From Nymphaea colorata (lineage: Eukaryota > Streptophyta > Magnoliopsida > Nymphaeales > Nymphaeaceae): a stretch of 64,000 nt of DNA. The position numbers and the translations under genes were made by a program. The notes below the pieces were generated by a model. That model was not told the DNA's origin. It saw nothing but the letters and a program-made list of their open reading frames with translations, and did no database searches. Location: assembly GCF_008831285.2 (NCBI RefSeq), contig NC_045146.1:1178001-1242000 (forward strand). Direction: 5' to 3'. Of this stretch, positions 51,801-63,800 are shown in pieces; the stretch's first letter is position 1, and every line of letters begins with the position of its first letter.

Positions 51801-54800
51801 GAAAAGGTCTGAACAACCAATGCCCTACAAGGCAAAGAAGACACAATTGCACATTCTCTCATGCAAAAAAAAAACAAAAACTTGCTGGACATAGGCAAAA
51901 AAGAATGCAAGATTCAAAGAAATAAATTACACCATAGTTTGAGGAAGAAAGAAACCGGCAATAAAATATGCAAATAATTAATTTCCTCTCTAGTACATCG
52001 GAAACCAAAACTTTAAAGGGTGAAAAAGAGGAAATTTCAGAAGAAAGTTATACCCCAAGTGCCATAGCCCCCAGTCACTTTTACAAGACCACTAAGATTG
52101 ACATATCCATGCTCGTCAACCTGAATTAGAAGATAAAGATCTCACGGTTATGATATTACAATATGTACATCAGTTACTGAAAAAGCAAAACATTCTGAAG
52201 TGGAAAATACATGCTAGGAACCAGTTCTTCATGAAAATGATTAAAAAATAAACTGGATTAAGAATGACTTTTCTTCCACAACTCATGGTCCTATCTAATA
52301 TCACAAAAAATGTAATAGCATATTATAATGCAAACCAATTAGGTCCAAAAAAAAAAGACCAGAAGACAAATTCTGAAAATTTACAAATTTTGTCAGGAAC
52401 ATCTTTATACCAAAAAATGAGGAAAAATCATACTACTTTAAAAATTATATTAACTACAAATAGAGCCAGAAAATCACATTAAAATGGCCATCAATTTCAT
52501 GAAATGTCAAATGGACAACAAGAAAATATTATCCTACAAACAAAATGCACTTTTTCATTCAAAATAGTTCAAACTAACAACTTAAATTACTCTCACTACC
52601 AAACGGAAATACAACAAATAAGCTTCAGTGCATATACCTTATTCCTTGAACTCTTGAAGAACTTAAAGCTATAAAAGTTTTTTTCTTTTTTTTGTTGGAG
52701 GTAGAATGGGGTCTATACAAAATATAGAGAAGCCCAAATTTTGGTTTAGACTTTTAAAGGTATCAAAATATTTCCTATATTGCACTTTATATTCAGCCTT
52801 AAGAAATTTATGTAACCTTAAACGGTTAAACCACAGCCACGAACATTGAAAACACTTTAGAAAGGTCATGTTTTTATTAAAAATAGTGTTAAGATGTGTT
52901 TATATTCAGTTTTAGGTTTAAGAGGGTACTTTTGTAATAACATTTGCTTTAGATGGGTCTCTTGTATCTTCTCACTCTCCTCTAGTCTATATAAAGAGGA
53001 GTTAGGGCAGATTTCGAGGTTAATCAAAATATAATTCTTTCTAATATTATCATGGTATCAGAGCTCCAACCGTCTCCTCCTCGGCGCGTCGTCGCCGATT
53101 GAGCGGCGCCACCCGCCGCCTGACCGCCAGCCGTCGCTGTCATCTTCGCCGCCGCCCGCCGTCGCTGTCATCCCTGTCTTCTCCGCTCGCCGCCGCCGCC
53201 CGCCGTCGCTGTCATCCTCGCCGCCGCCGCCCGTCGCTGCTGCTCCTCCGCGCCCGTCGCCGTCTCCGCTGCTCCTCTGTTGCTCCGCCGCTGCTCTGCA
53301 CACTGCTGCTCCTCCGCTGCACGGTGCTCCGCCGCTGCTCTGCACACTGATTTTCTTCTCAGCGTCTTCGCTGTCGTCTCTGCTATCTCTCTTCGTTCAG
53401 CTCTGTTGCTGCTTCTTCCAGCCGATCAGACTTATGGATTGCTGCGGGCGTTACCTGCATATTGCTTCATGATAAGCATGTTGTCTTTCGATATGTGATT
53501 GTATTCTCTTTGCCTGCACTTCCTATTCCGTGGCTCGGTTTCCTCCTTTGTATTGAAAGATGTCTGAAATTAGCAGTGGCGCTAATACCTCTTCCTTTGT
53601 ATCGTCGGGAGAGATGAAGAGTTCCCCATTTTCCAGCATTATCACCAAAATGGATGGGGGTAATTACGAGATGTGGGCAATGCAAGTAAAAAGAACCTTG
53701 ATCGCTCATGAGAAGGAACATCTCATATTGGAGCCCGAGCCCGTACAGAAGGTAGGAAAATATACTACTTGGTTTAAAGATAATTCGTTGGTTATGGTGT
53801 GGATTGTTGGTACTCTTACTCAAGACATTGCAAATGAAGTCTTGCATAAGGAAAGTGCAAAGGATATGTGGGATTCCCTTGCAGCCACCTATTCACAAGC
53901 AAGGAATGAAACAAGAATTATGCAGCTTCATCATGATATTCATCAGATGCGCCAAGATGGTCGACCTCTTCATACTTATTATTCTAGTCTCAAGTCCATG
54001 TTTGAGAGACTAAATAGCTACTTTCCTGCATGTAAGTGTGACCAACAAAAGGCATATAGGGATATGCTTATGGTAGGGGTATTTCTCTCTGGATTAGACT
54101 CTGTTTATGAATCAACAAAGAATCAGATGCTCACTAGTCCCTCGATTCCTCCTATTGATGAGGGTTATAGTAGGCTAAGCAGAATTCCAATCCCTGCATC
54201 GACTGTTCTTGATACCACTTCTGCTATGCTTGCTACTCGTGGCAGAGGTGGGTCCCTCTTTGCCAGAGGACGAGGATACCGTGGCCGTGGCAATACCCCT
54301 TCGCGCCCAGTATGTCAGTTTTGTCATCGCATTGGTCACACTGTGGATAAGTGTTGGCAGAAACATGGTCGTCCAGCTGTTGCAAATCAGACTGTATTTA
54401 CTGATTCTCCAGAGCAGCCTAAGACTCAGCATACTGCTTCCTCCAGTGAGTTACGTGCAGATGATATTATTTCTCAATTGAGAAACTTGATTGGAGATAG
54501 AACTCAACAAGCTCCTGATCCGACCACCTCTACTATCACTACTGCTGCCAGTGCGTCTTCATCTGGTATGTATTCTGACTATACTCCTGCTACTGACACT
54601 ACAGATTGGCTCATTGATTCGGGTGCATCGACACATCTCTGTGGAGACAAGGCACAGTTTACTTCATATGTCCCTGCTCCACCTGGTCGCTCGGTTATTC
54701 TAGCAGATGGCAAATATTCTCCAGTTGTTGGACATGGAGAGGTCCACCTTACTTCATCATTGCCGTTGCAACATGTTCTTCATGCACCAGAATTCCCACA

Positions 54801-57800
54801 TAGCCTACTGTCTATCAGTCAGATTACCATAGATTTAAACTGTCGTGCTATATTTGACTCCTCTTCTCTTGTGTTTCAGGATATACTGACGGGCAGGGTG
54901 ATTGGCAGTGGCCGTGAACAGGGAGGTCTTTACAGGCTAGTGCATCCCTTTCCCTTTGCTGGGTCTACCTCTTCAGGGTCATCCTCATCCTCGGCTTATA
55001 CTTGGCATTTACGTTTTGGACATCTACCGTTTCAGAAACTGCTGCATGTTCTTCCTCAGCTGTCTCCTAAGTCTTCTTTTCAATGTGAGTCTTGTCAGTT
55101 GGGCAAACACCATCGGTCATCCTTTCCTCCGCGGCCCAGTAGGAGTAGCCATTCCGTGTTTGAGTTACTTCATTTTGATGTTTGGGGCCCGAGTCGTACA
55201 CCTGATCTTCAAGGTCATAGATATTATCTTGTTGCTGTCGATGACCACAGTCGTGTTAGTTGGGTTTTTCTTATGAAGAATAAATCTGAAGTGGGTCATG
55301 TAATCAAAAATTTTATCAATGAAATTCTGACTCAGTTTGATACTTGTGTCAAAATTGTGCGCTCTGACAATGCTCTTGAGTTTTGTGCTTCCTCTTTAGA
55401 ACAATTTTTCAGGGATAAGAGTATCATCCACCAAACCTCTTGTGCCTATACCTCCCAACAAAATGGGGTTGCTGAAAGGAAACACCGTCATATTCTTGAT
55501 GTTGCCAGAACCATTATCATACATAGCCATGTTCCCCATTCTTACTGGGGAGATGCTGTTCTCACCGCATGCTATCTTATTAATCGTATGCCGTCATCTG
55601 TGTTGGGAGACCTTATTCCTATCTCTGTCCTCTTTCCTGACAGAGACTTGTTTTCTGTTCCACCTCGTGTTTTTGGATGTGTTGCCTTTGTTCAGTTGCT
55701 TGGTCCTGGGCGAGATAAGTTGTCTCCTCGGGCCATCAAAACGATCTTTGTTGGTTATTCCCGCACTCAAAAGGGATATCGATGTTATGATCCTTCTACT
55801 CGTCGGTATTATGTGAGTGCTGACGTTACATTCTTTGAGTCAACCTCTTTCTTCTCCCCAAATGGAACTCAATTAACGGCGCCTGAATTGAATGATGAAG
55901 TCCATTTTCCTCTACCTCTCATGAGTTGTCCAAAACCAGTTGACTCACGCTTTGGGGCTGTCTTCCAACGTCGTACTAAACCTGTTGCGCCTGCTCACTG
56001 TGCCCCTGTGCCTTCACCCAGCACGCCCACGGTATTTCCTGACACAACTGACAATTTTTTATGTAATGATGGCATAGGAGAATGTCACGAGCATGTTCCT
56101 GCTCCTAATGAACTTGATATGCCCATTGCTCAAAGGAAAGGCAAACGCAGTTGCACTTTGCATCCTATCTCTGGTCATTTATCCATGGATAGACTCACTC
56201 CTATGTACCGACAGTTTGTCAAGGGGCTGTCGGCTATTGCTCTTCCACAGAATCCCATGGATGCTCTCTCTGATCCAAAATGGGCCGCAGCTATGCAAGA
56301 AGAGATGGATGCTCTTCAGTCTAGAGGCACCTGGACACTTGTTACTCCTTCAGTTGATGCAGCCATTGTTGGTTGCAGATGGGTCTTTACTATAAAATAC
56401 AGAGCGGATGGCAGCATTGACAGATATAAGGCTCGACTGGTTGCTAAAGGCTATACCCAAACTTATGGGGTTGATTATTATGATACCTTTTCTCCTGTGG
56501 CACGACATGCTTCTTTACGGATTCTCCTTGCTGTGGCTGTCAGCAAGAATTGGTCCCTATCACAGCTTGATGTCAAAAATGCATTTCTCTATGGTGACTT
56601 ACATGAAGAAGTGTATATGCAGCAACCACCAGGGTTTGTTGCTGGGGGGGGAGTGTCAGAAAGTGTGCAGATTGCGAAAGGTGATTTATGGTCTGAAACA
56701 GAGTCCTCGCGCTTGGTTTCAAAAATTGTCAGAGAATATTGAGAATGAGGGCTTCAGACGTTCTTCGGCCGATCATTCCCTCTTTGTCAAGAAGACTTCT
56801 ACAGGTACGGTGATAGTTCTTGTCTATGTTGATGATATCATTGTTACAGGGGATGATGATCAGGGGATTTCCAACATCAAGGATGTCCTTGGACAACACT
56901 TTGTCACCAAGGACCTTGGTGAACTACGTTATTTCCTCGGTATTGAGTTTGCCAGAAATCGAAAGGGCCTTATCATGTGCCAGAGGAAATACGTTACTGA
57001 TGTTTTGCAAGAGGCAGGGATGCTGGGATGTCGACCTGCATCCACGCCTATGGATATCAATACCCGCTTGTATGATGATGATACTGAAGATGTTGATGCG
57101 AGACAGTATAGAGGGATTGTTGGGAAGCTCCTATACATCACTGTTACTCGACCTGACATTGCCTATGCTGTTAGCAGAGTGAGTCAATTTATGGATAAGC
57201 CCAAGAAAGTTCACTGGGATGCTGCTATGATGATTCTTAGGTATCTAAAGAATTCACCAGGAACGGGACTCTTCTTTCAGAATGGTACCTCACTCACTAT
57301 ATCTGTGTATGTTGATGCCGACTATGCGGGATGCCCCTCGGACAGAAAATCCACCACTGGATTTTGTGTGTTTATTGGATCTAACTTGGTTACATGGAAG
57401 AGTAAGAAGCAAACTGTGGTTGCCAGATCAAGTGCAGAATCTGAGTATAGAGCTATGGCTCAGGCTACTGCTGAAGTTATGTGGGTTAGATCCCTGATGT
57501 TGGATCTTACTGTCGAAGTGCCTCTTCCTATGCAATTGTTATGTGATAACAAAGCTGCACTGTTTATTGCTAATAATCTGGCTTTTCATGAAAGAACCAA
57601 GCATGTTGAAGTAGATTGTCACTATACCAGAGACATGATTCAAAAGGGGTTTGTAAGTACCTCACACATTTCAACTACAGGGCAAACAGCTGATATCTTT
57701 ACTAAGGCTCTTGCAAGGGGACCATTCCAAAGCTGCTGTTCCAAGTTGAGCTTATTTGACATATACGCTCCAACTTGAGGGGGAGTGTTAAGATGCGTTT

Positions 57801-60800
57801 ATGTTTAGTTTTAGGTTTTAGAGGGTACTTTTGTAATAACTTTTCCTTTAGATGGGTCCCTTGTATCTTCTCCCTCTTCTCTAGTCTATATAAAGAGGAG
57901 TTAGGGCAGATTTCGATGTTAATCAAAGATTATTCTTTCTAATCTTATCAGTGTATGTGATCGAGGTTAATCAAAATATAATTCTTTCTAATATTATCAA
58001 ATAGCATAACCATTTTTAAAGGGAAAATCTCCATAAAATTTCCCCTTCCATATAAAAGTTCTTTTTACTGAATTTTGAACATATTTTTCCATTATTTTTT
58101 GTATTTTTGACAGATTTTAAAAGATGTTTTGAGAATTTATCAGTATAATTGTAAGAAAAATAGCAAAAATCGGATAATTTGATAACTTTTTCTTATTTAT
58201 AATATACCCTTAAATTTATTTAATTCTCGATATTTTTCACAAAGAAGCAACTAGGACTAAAAATATTTAACAAAAAAACCAACTGATAAGAACCTGATAA
58301 CTGTGTTTGTTAGCTACATTACTACATATTTACGCACCAAAATCCAGTTTCAAGCGTGCAATAGATCAGTTTTCCCTGTTATCATACATATTATGATGTA
58401 TCATATGATACGTTATGAAACTTACCTATGGATAGTTCTGAGTCCAATTTCAAATACATTCAGTTGGGCTTAGTACAGTTGCTAATTGGATTTACATCTA
58501 ATACGAAAATCTCTAACCAAATCCTAATCTGCAGCCTGGAGTACAATATTTGATAGGGATCAAATAAACACCTGATCCAATTACATATAAATATTGGATC
58601 GTATGCTAGTGTGAACCAAATTTGATTTAAAAGAATAAGGTTCCAGTCTGAATCCAAGTAGACAAAATCCAACCAAGTTGAATTTGGTAAAGGCTGGATC
58701 CAGCTCAAATCTAAACTGTTTGCCTTCCAAATCAAGGGACCTACTTTAACATTCCTTAGATAACTGTCTGATCTACAAAAATAATTGATTACAAAAAACG
58801 AGAAGGATAAACCGATAAAGCCAAGCACCTTAACAATCAAAACCTAAGGCATATACATCACATGCTACCCAGTTTGTAGCAAATGAACAGAGTTTAAGCA
58901 TTGGAGCATTGGAGTTTAAGTCACAGTAATTCTGACACTCCAGTAGCAACAGCCCTATATTCAGCCTCTGCACTTGAACGGGAACAAACATCTTGTCTCT
59001 TGCTTCTCCAAAGTCCAAACAACTAGATTTTCTCCCAAGTAGACGCAGTACCCTGAAGTAGATATTCTAGTATCAACACAGTATGCCCAGTCTGCATCTG
59101 AATACCCTTCAATCTCAATAGGCCATTGTGTCACATATAGAAGTCTCTTGCCAAGATTCCTCTTCAAGTAACATAAGATTCTATCGACAGCCTTCAAGTG
59201 AGTATTTGTAGGTGCATGCATGAACTGAGTCATCACATTAACGACAGAAGTGATATCAGGTCTAGTCAGAGTGAGGTAGATCAATCTTCCAATTAGCTTC
59301 TTCACAAAGAGGTTCTTTAATACTGAGTTTGTGTCCAGCATCCAAAGGAGTAGAAACTGGTCGACACCCTAGTTTTTCTGTCTCCTTCAGTAAATCCAAA
59401 GTATACTTCCTTTGATTTAGCACAAGGGTCGTACTTGATCTAGCGATTTTCAATACCAAAAAAATATCTTAGTTTGCCAAGGTTCTTGAGATCAAATTCA
59501 GCAGCCAGTAAACCCTTTAATCTTGTTATCACATCTTCATCATCACCTGTAACAATCATATCAACATAGACTAACAAAATAGTAACTTCACCCTCAATCC
59601 TCTTTACAAACAGAGTATGATCTTCGTTTCCTTGTTTGTAGCCATGTTTTCTCATTACAAGTCTAAGACGTTCAAACCATGCTCGAAGAGACTGTTTGAG
59701 CCCATATAAAGTCTTCTTCAGTTTATAATATTTTTCCAGTTTCTCATAACCTGGGGGCATACACATATACACTTCTTCTTCAAGATCTCCGTTGAGAAAA
59801 GCATTTTTAACGTCAAGTTGGCACATCTTCCACTCCTTCAACACTGCTAGAGAAATAATAACTGTAACAGTCTTCATATTTGCAACAGAAGCAAACGTCT
59901 CCAAGTAATCAATCTCATATTTCTGACTAAACCCATTGGCCACCAGGCGAGCTTTGTACCTCTCAACATTCCCATCTGGTTTGTACTTAATGGTGTAGAC
60001 CCACTTAGATCCAACCAGATGAGCCGCTTCAGGGATCTCTACCACTTCCCATGTCCGGTTTCTGTTCAAGGCTTCCATCTCTTCTTGCATAGCATGAGTC
60101 CACTTGGGATCACTCTAAGCCTCTGTAACAGTCCTGAGAATCACAGCCAAAGACAGAGCTGATACAAAACATTTGTAATCCGTCCTCAGTCTAGAATATG
60201 ACACAAAGTTACCAATAGGGTGTTGAGTACATGACCTGACACCCTTTCTCAAGGCAATGGAAAGCTCTTCCTTTTCAGTTTCTGTCTGAATGTCTTCCTC
60301 AACAGGTTTCTTCTGAGCACGACTTGGGTCATCCAGGGAAGCAATAGAATTGGGATTAGGAGTAGAATTCTCACCATCAATCACCTTATCTATACGAACT
60401 CTTCTCCTAAAGTACACCTGCCCAAACAAGCGATTACATTCCTCTTCTGTCCCAGTGGAACACTCTTTATTTCTCTCATGTTCAAGCACCTCAACAAGTG
60501 GACTCTCTTCTCGCTTGTACTCCAAAAAATCTATAAATTGAATTTCCTGACTTGGAGAATACTCTTCCCTTGACATACACTTCTCCCCCTAAAGAGGATT
60601 CTCATAGAAATAAGAGACATGTTCCAAGAAGGTGACATCCTTGGTAACAGAAACTCGACCAGTGGTAGGATCAAGACACTTATATCCCTTTTGAGTAGGA
60701 GGATACCCAACAAATATTCCCTTGATTGACCTTGGATCAAATTTTTTAACATTAGGGTTGTGATCATGAATGAAGCAAACACACCCAAATACGCGAGGGG

Positions 60801-63800
60801 GGAGGTGAAAGGGTTGACGATTCCCTGAAAGCATAGATGGAAGGATAGAGTGGGGAATCCGCCCATTTAACACACGACTAGACATGCGGTTAATCAAGTA
60901 TGCACTGGTAAAAACAACATCTCCCCAATCATGTTTGGGAAGATTCCTTTGAAACAAGAGGGCTCTGGTGACATTAAGCAACTGGCGATTTTTTCCTCTC
61001 AGCGACCCCATTTTGAGGGGGGGTATAACTACAAGATGTCTCATGAACAAGTATATTTTCAGTTCTAACACCCCCAACCTCAGTCTGACCAGTGTTCACA
61101 GTAGTGGAAGATGATTCAGCCATGACCACAAATCAATACTGCAGAGAGACAGGGCTGCGGCAAGCGTTTCTTGGCACGGCCCAAAGAACCAACGGTAGAA
61201 GAAGACAAGCTAGGCGACGGCGGACCGCGACACCAACACGAGCGGCGCAAGACGGGACGAGAGCAGCGGCAAGCGGCAGAGATGGCGGCGATGCTGGTGG
61301 CGACAGAGACCGTCGGGTGAGCAGCAGGGCAGCAACGCTGTGCAGCAGCTCGACTTCAGTGGCAGAGAACAACGACAAAGAGTCGAATGAGAAGGGAGCT
61401 TCGAGTGATGCAGCAAAACGCTGCCGCAGGGAATCGGGCGATGGAGAGCATCGACGCCGGATTTGGCAGCGTCTTGCGATGCAGGCAGCAGGCGATGGCA
61501 ACGCTGGAGCCAATGGCATAGAGTGACCTTGATAGCACAGGAGACGTCACTCCTCTATCGACGCACGAGAACACACGGCAAGCGGTCGATGGCAGATCTC
61601 CACGAGTTCCACGGGGCGACACCAACAACACTGAAACTGCCGGCGACAAAGCAGTAGGCGTTGGGTTCGGGCAAGAGACGGCCAGCAGGCGTCGGGCCTC
61701 CATCAGAACTCCACGGTGGCAAGGAGGGCGACAGAGGATCTTCTCCCAAACAGTGACAAGGGATCCTCTGTCCAATCTGAACAGTGACGATGCAATCCTT
61801 CCTCCAACTCGAATACGGTAGAAAAAAAAAATCAGAACTCACGTGGCTCTGATACCATGAAAAAACGGTAAAAGCAAGTAAAATGATGAACACTCACGGA
61901 TGTAACGTGGAAAACCCCTCAACTAGAGGGAAAAAACCATGGGTGAGGAGGACTGGTGCCCACTAGCGACCAGACACTCTCTCTCATAAACTTTCATTCA
62001 CACTGAAAATTAGGGTTTACACAAGTTAAGTAAGGTCATAACCACACACTGGATCGAGTCCAGATCCTGACCCAGATAAGAGACCCAAATACCACATATG
62101 TCAACATTAACCACTGACAAGAAGGAGCCCACATGCCACTACGTACAAAAAAGTAACTAGTTACAAGATCAGAATTATATCAAAACACTGGTCCATCAAC
62201 AAAATGTTGACAGTTCCCCCTGATGCATTCTATTGGTGCAAGGAAATGCTGGTTTGCCCCTGCAGAATTAACACTGTTGTTCAATATAGAGACACCCTTC
62301 ATCAAAATCAGCCACCAAACAACAAAAAAGGATATCCATTTAAGCTTCCTAAAACAAGCAAGCTAAACATCGAATGCACAGCTGCGAATAAAATAGTTTT
62401 AGTCTTTCAGACAACTACTTAAATACAGAAAAGAAAATCAAGGAAATGCAAATGTGATCTCAATGATCGTTGAAGGCACTAGAATGCAATCAATTTTAAA
62501 ACAAGAAACACATGAAAGAACGTATATATAGAGTAAGCCAGAGTAGTGCAGTCAAAATTCAAAGTGAGTTTCTGACTCCATACCTTACGTTTCAAACCAA
62601 TAGTGTCTTGAAGAGTCAATCCTTGCAACTCAAAGCAAGTTTCTGTTCCCTTCTCAACATGATTACCATATGCATCTAGCATCTGAGGCAATTAACAAAA
62701 ACAAGATGAACCATTAAACTTGACTTTCATAGATACACCAGATTTTCATTAAGTGTGAGGACAAGCTCCTCCAATATTTGTCATGAGCAGGAAGACGGTA
62801 ACTAATTTGAGTCACTTTACACAACATACCTATAAAGACGGAGTCACAAGAAAGAATATTGGCAATTGTTATTAAAACCCAGAGTTTAAATTCTGAAGCA
62901 GTTCGAAAGAAATTTTCACTTCAAAGAGTTTTCAGGAGCAGGAAACTTAAATATCTTGATAGAGAAACGAATATTTTGATCATCCTTTCCATGCATGAAT
63001 TTTGTAGTTTTTACCCATGACTCTGGCAAAGCATTATTTATGTTTATCCTAGAATAGGTTCAAACGTAAAACTCAAGATAACTGTAATAAAAAAAAAATC
63101 TAAATGCAAGTCATAAAGATATGTTTGGTTTTTAATACTGAGAAAACCTGTAATACTATAGACATCTGGTTCGTTTTTTCAGTATAACTGAAACTAACAG
63201 ACAGAGGCATATCATACATAGCAGCATCCAAATGTCAGCAAACAAAGAAAACAGCAATCAAATTAGCAGAATTTTTTTTTATTGTACAAATGCACCCGCT
63301 CGCCTCCTCACCTCAAATTTGAGTTCATGTATCACATCGCCTGGGCGCAAGGACGACTCGAGTTGCAGATTAGGTAGCAAATTGACATGGCATAGAACAC
63401 CAGGAATAACTGTCATGCAGAAATTGTTGTTTTCAGGAGAAAGCAAGAGGCAGCAGTGAAAGAATAACAACATAAGAATGAAGTAAATGAAAACAGCAAA
63501 CCTTGGCATGGAACACACACAGACTTATAATGAGAGCATATTTCCAGAATTGCTTCATAAGAGGGTCTAATCAAATCCAGACTATGGCACTTAACCAGCA
63601 AATCCTGACAAAAAGAGAAGATAGGAACCTTAAAGCACAATGACGCAATAATAATTTTCTCCAGCTAGCAAGAAAGAGAAACTCACTTTAATCTCTAAGA
63701 TCATCTTATCAGATGAAAGGCTTAATTTCAGCTTCTCCTTCTTAGTTAGTGTTGATCCTTTAACCCCTAGCTTGATGTATAATTCTGGAATACTTAGAAA

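Larger units (their letters stand above)
52887..57999 (+). mobile_element. Ty1/Copia LTR retrotransposon, nearly intact, inside a GMI1 intron (opposite strand)
   Basis: The 5-bp target duplication AATAG lies at 52882-52886 and 58000-58004. Short LTRs are TG...CA. A tRNA-Met-type primer site TGGTATCAGAGC follows the 5' LTR at 53053. A purine tract GAGGGGGAG precedes the 3' LTR at 57777-57785. The coding region (53560-57778) has the Copia order: gag, protease, integrase, reverse transcriptase, RNase H. The two LTRs differ at about 14 of 166 positions by eye, so the insertion is not very recent. The element lies in the intron between GMI1 exons 62584 and 52120. Confidence 0.95.

Noticed and set aside
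53058-53345. Gly/Arg/Ala-rich frames on both strands after the Copia primer site
   Set aside because: Products of a CGCCGC-rich untranslated leader; composition artefact.
56644-56651. Programmed ribosomal frameshift in the Copia reverse transcriptase
   Set aside because: Plant Copia elements use one frame here and the change lies in a plain G8 run; mutation or error is the simpler cause.
61092-61775. Several 110-140 codon frames on both strands
   Set aside because: GC-rich leader of the minus Copia element; no domain, mutual overlap.
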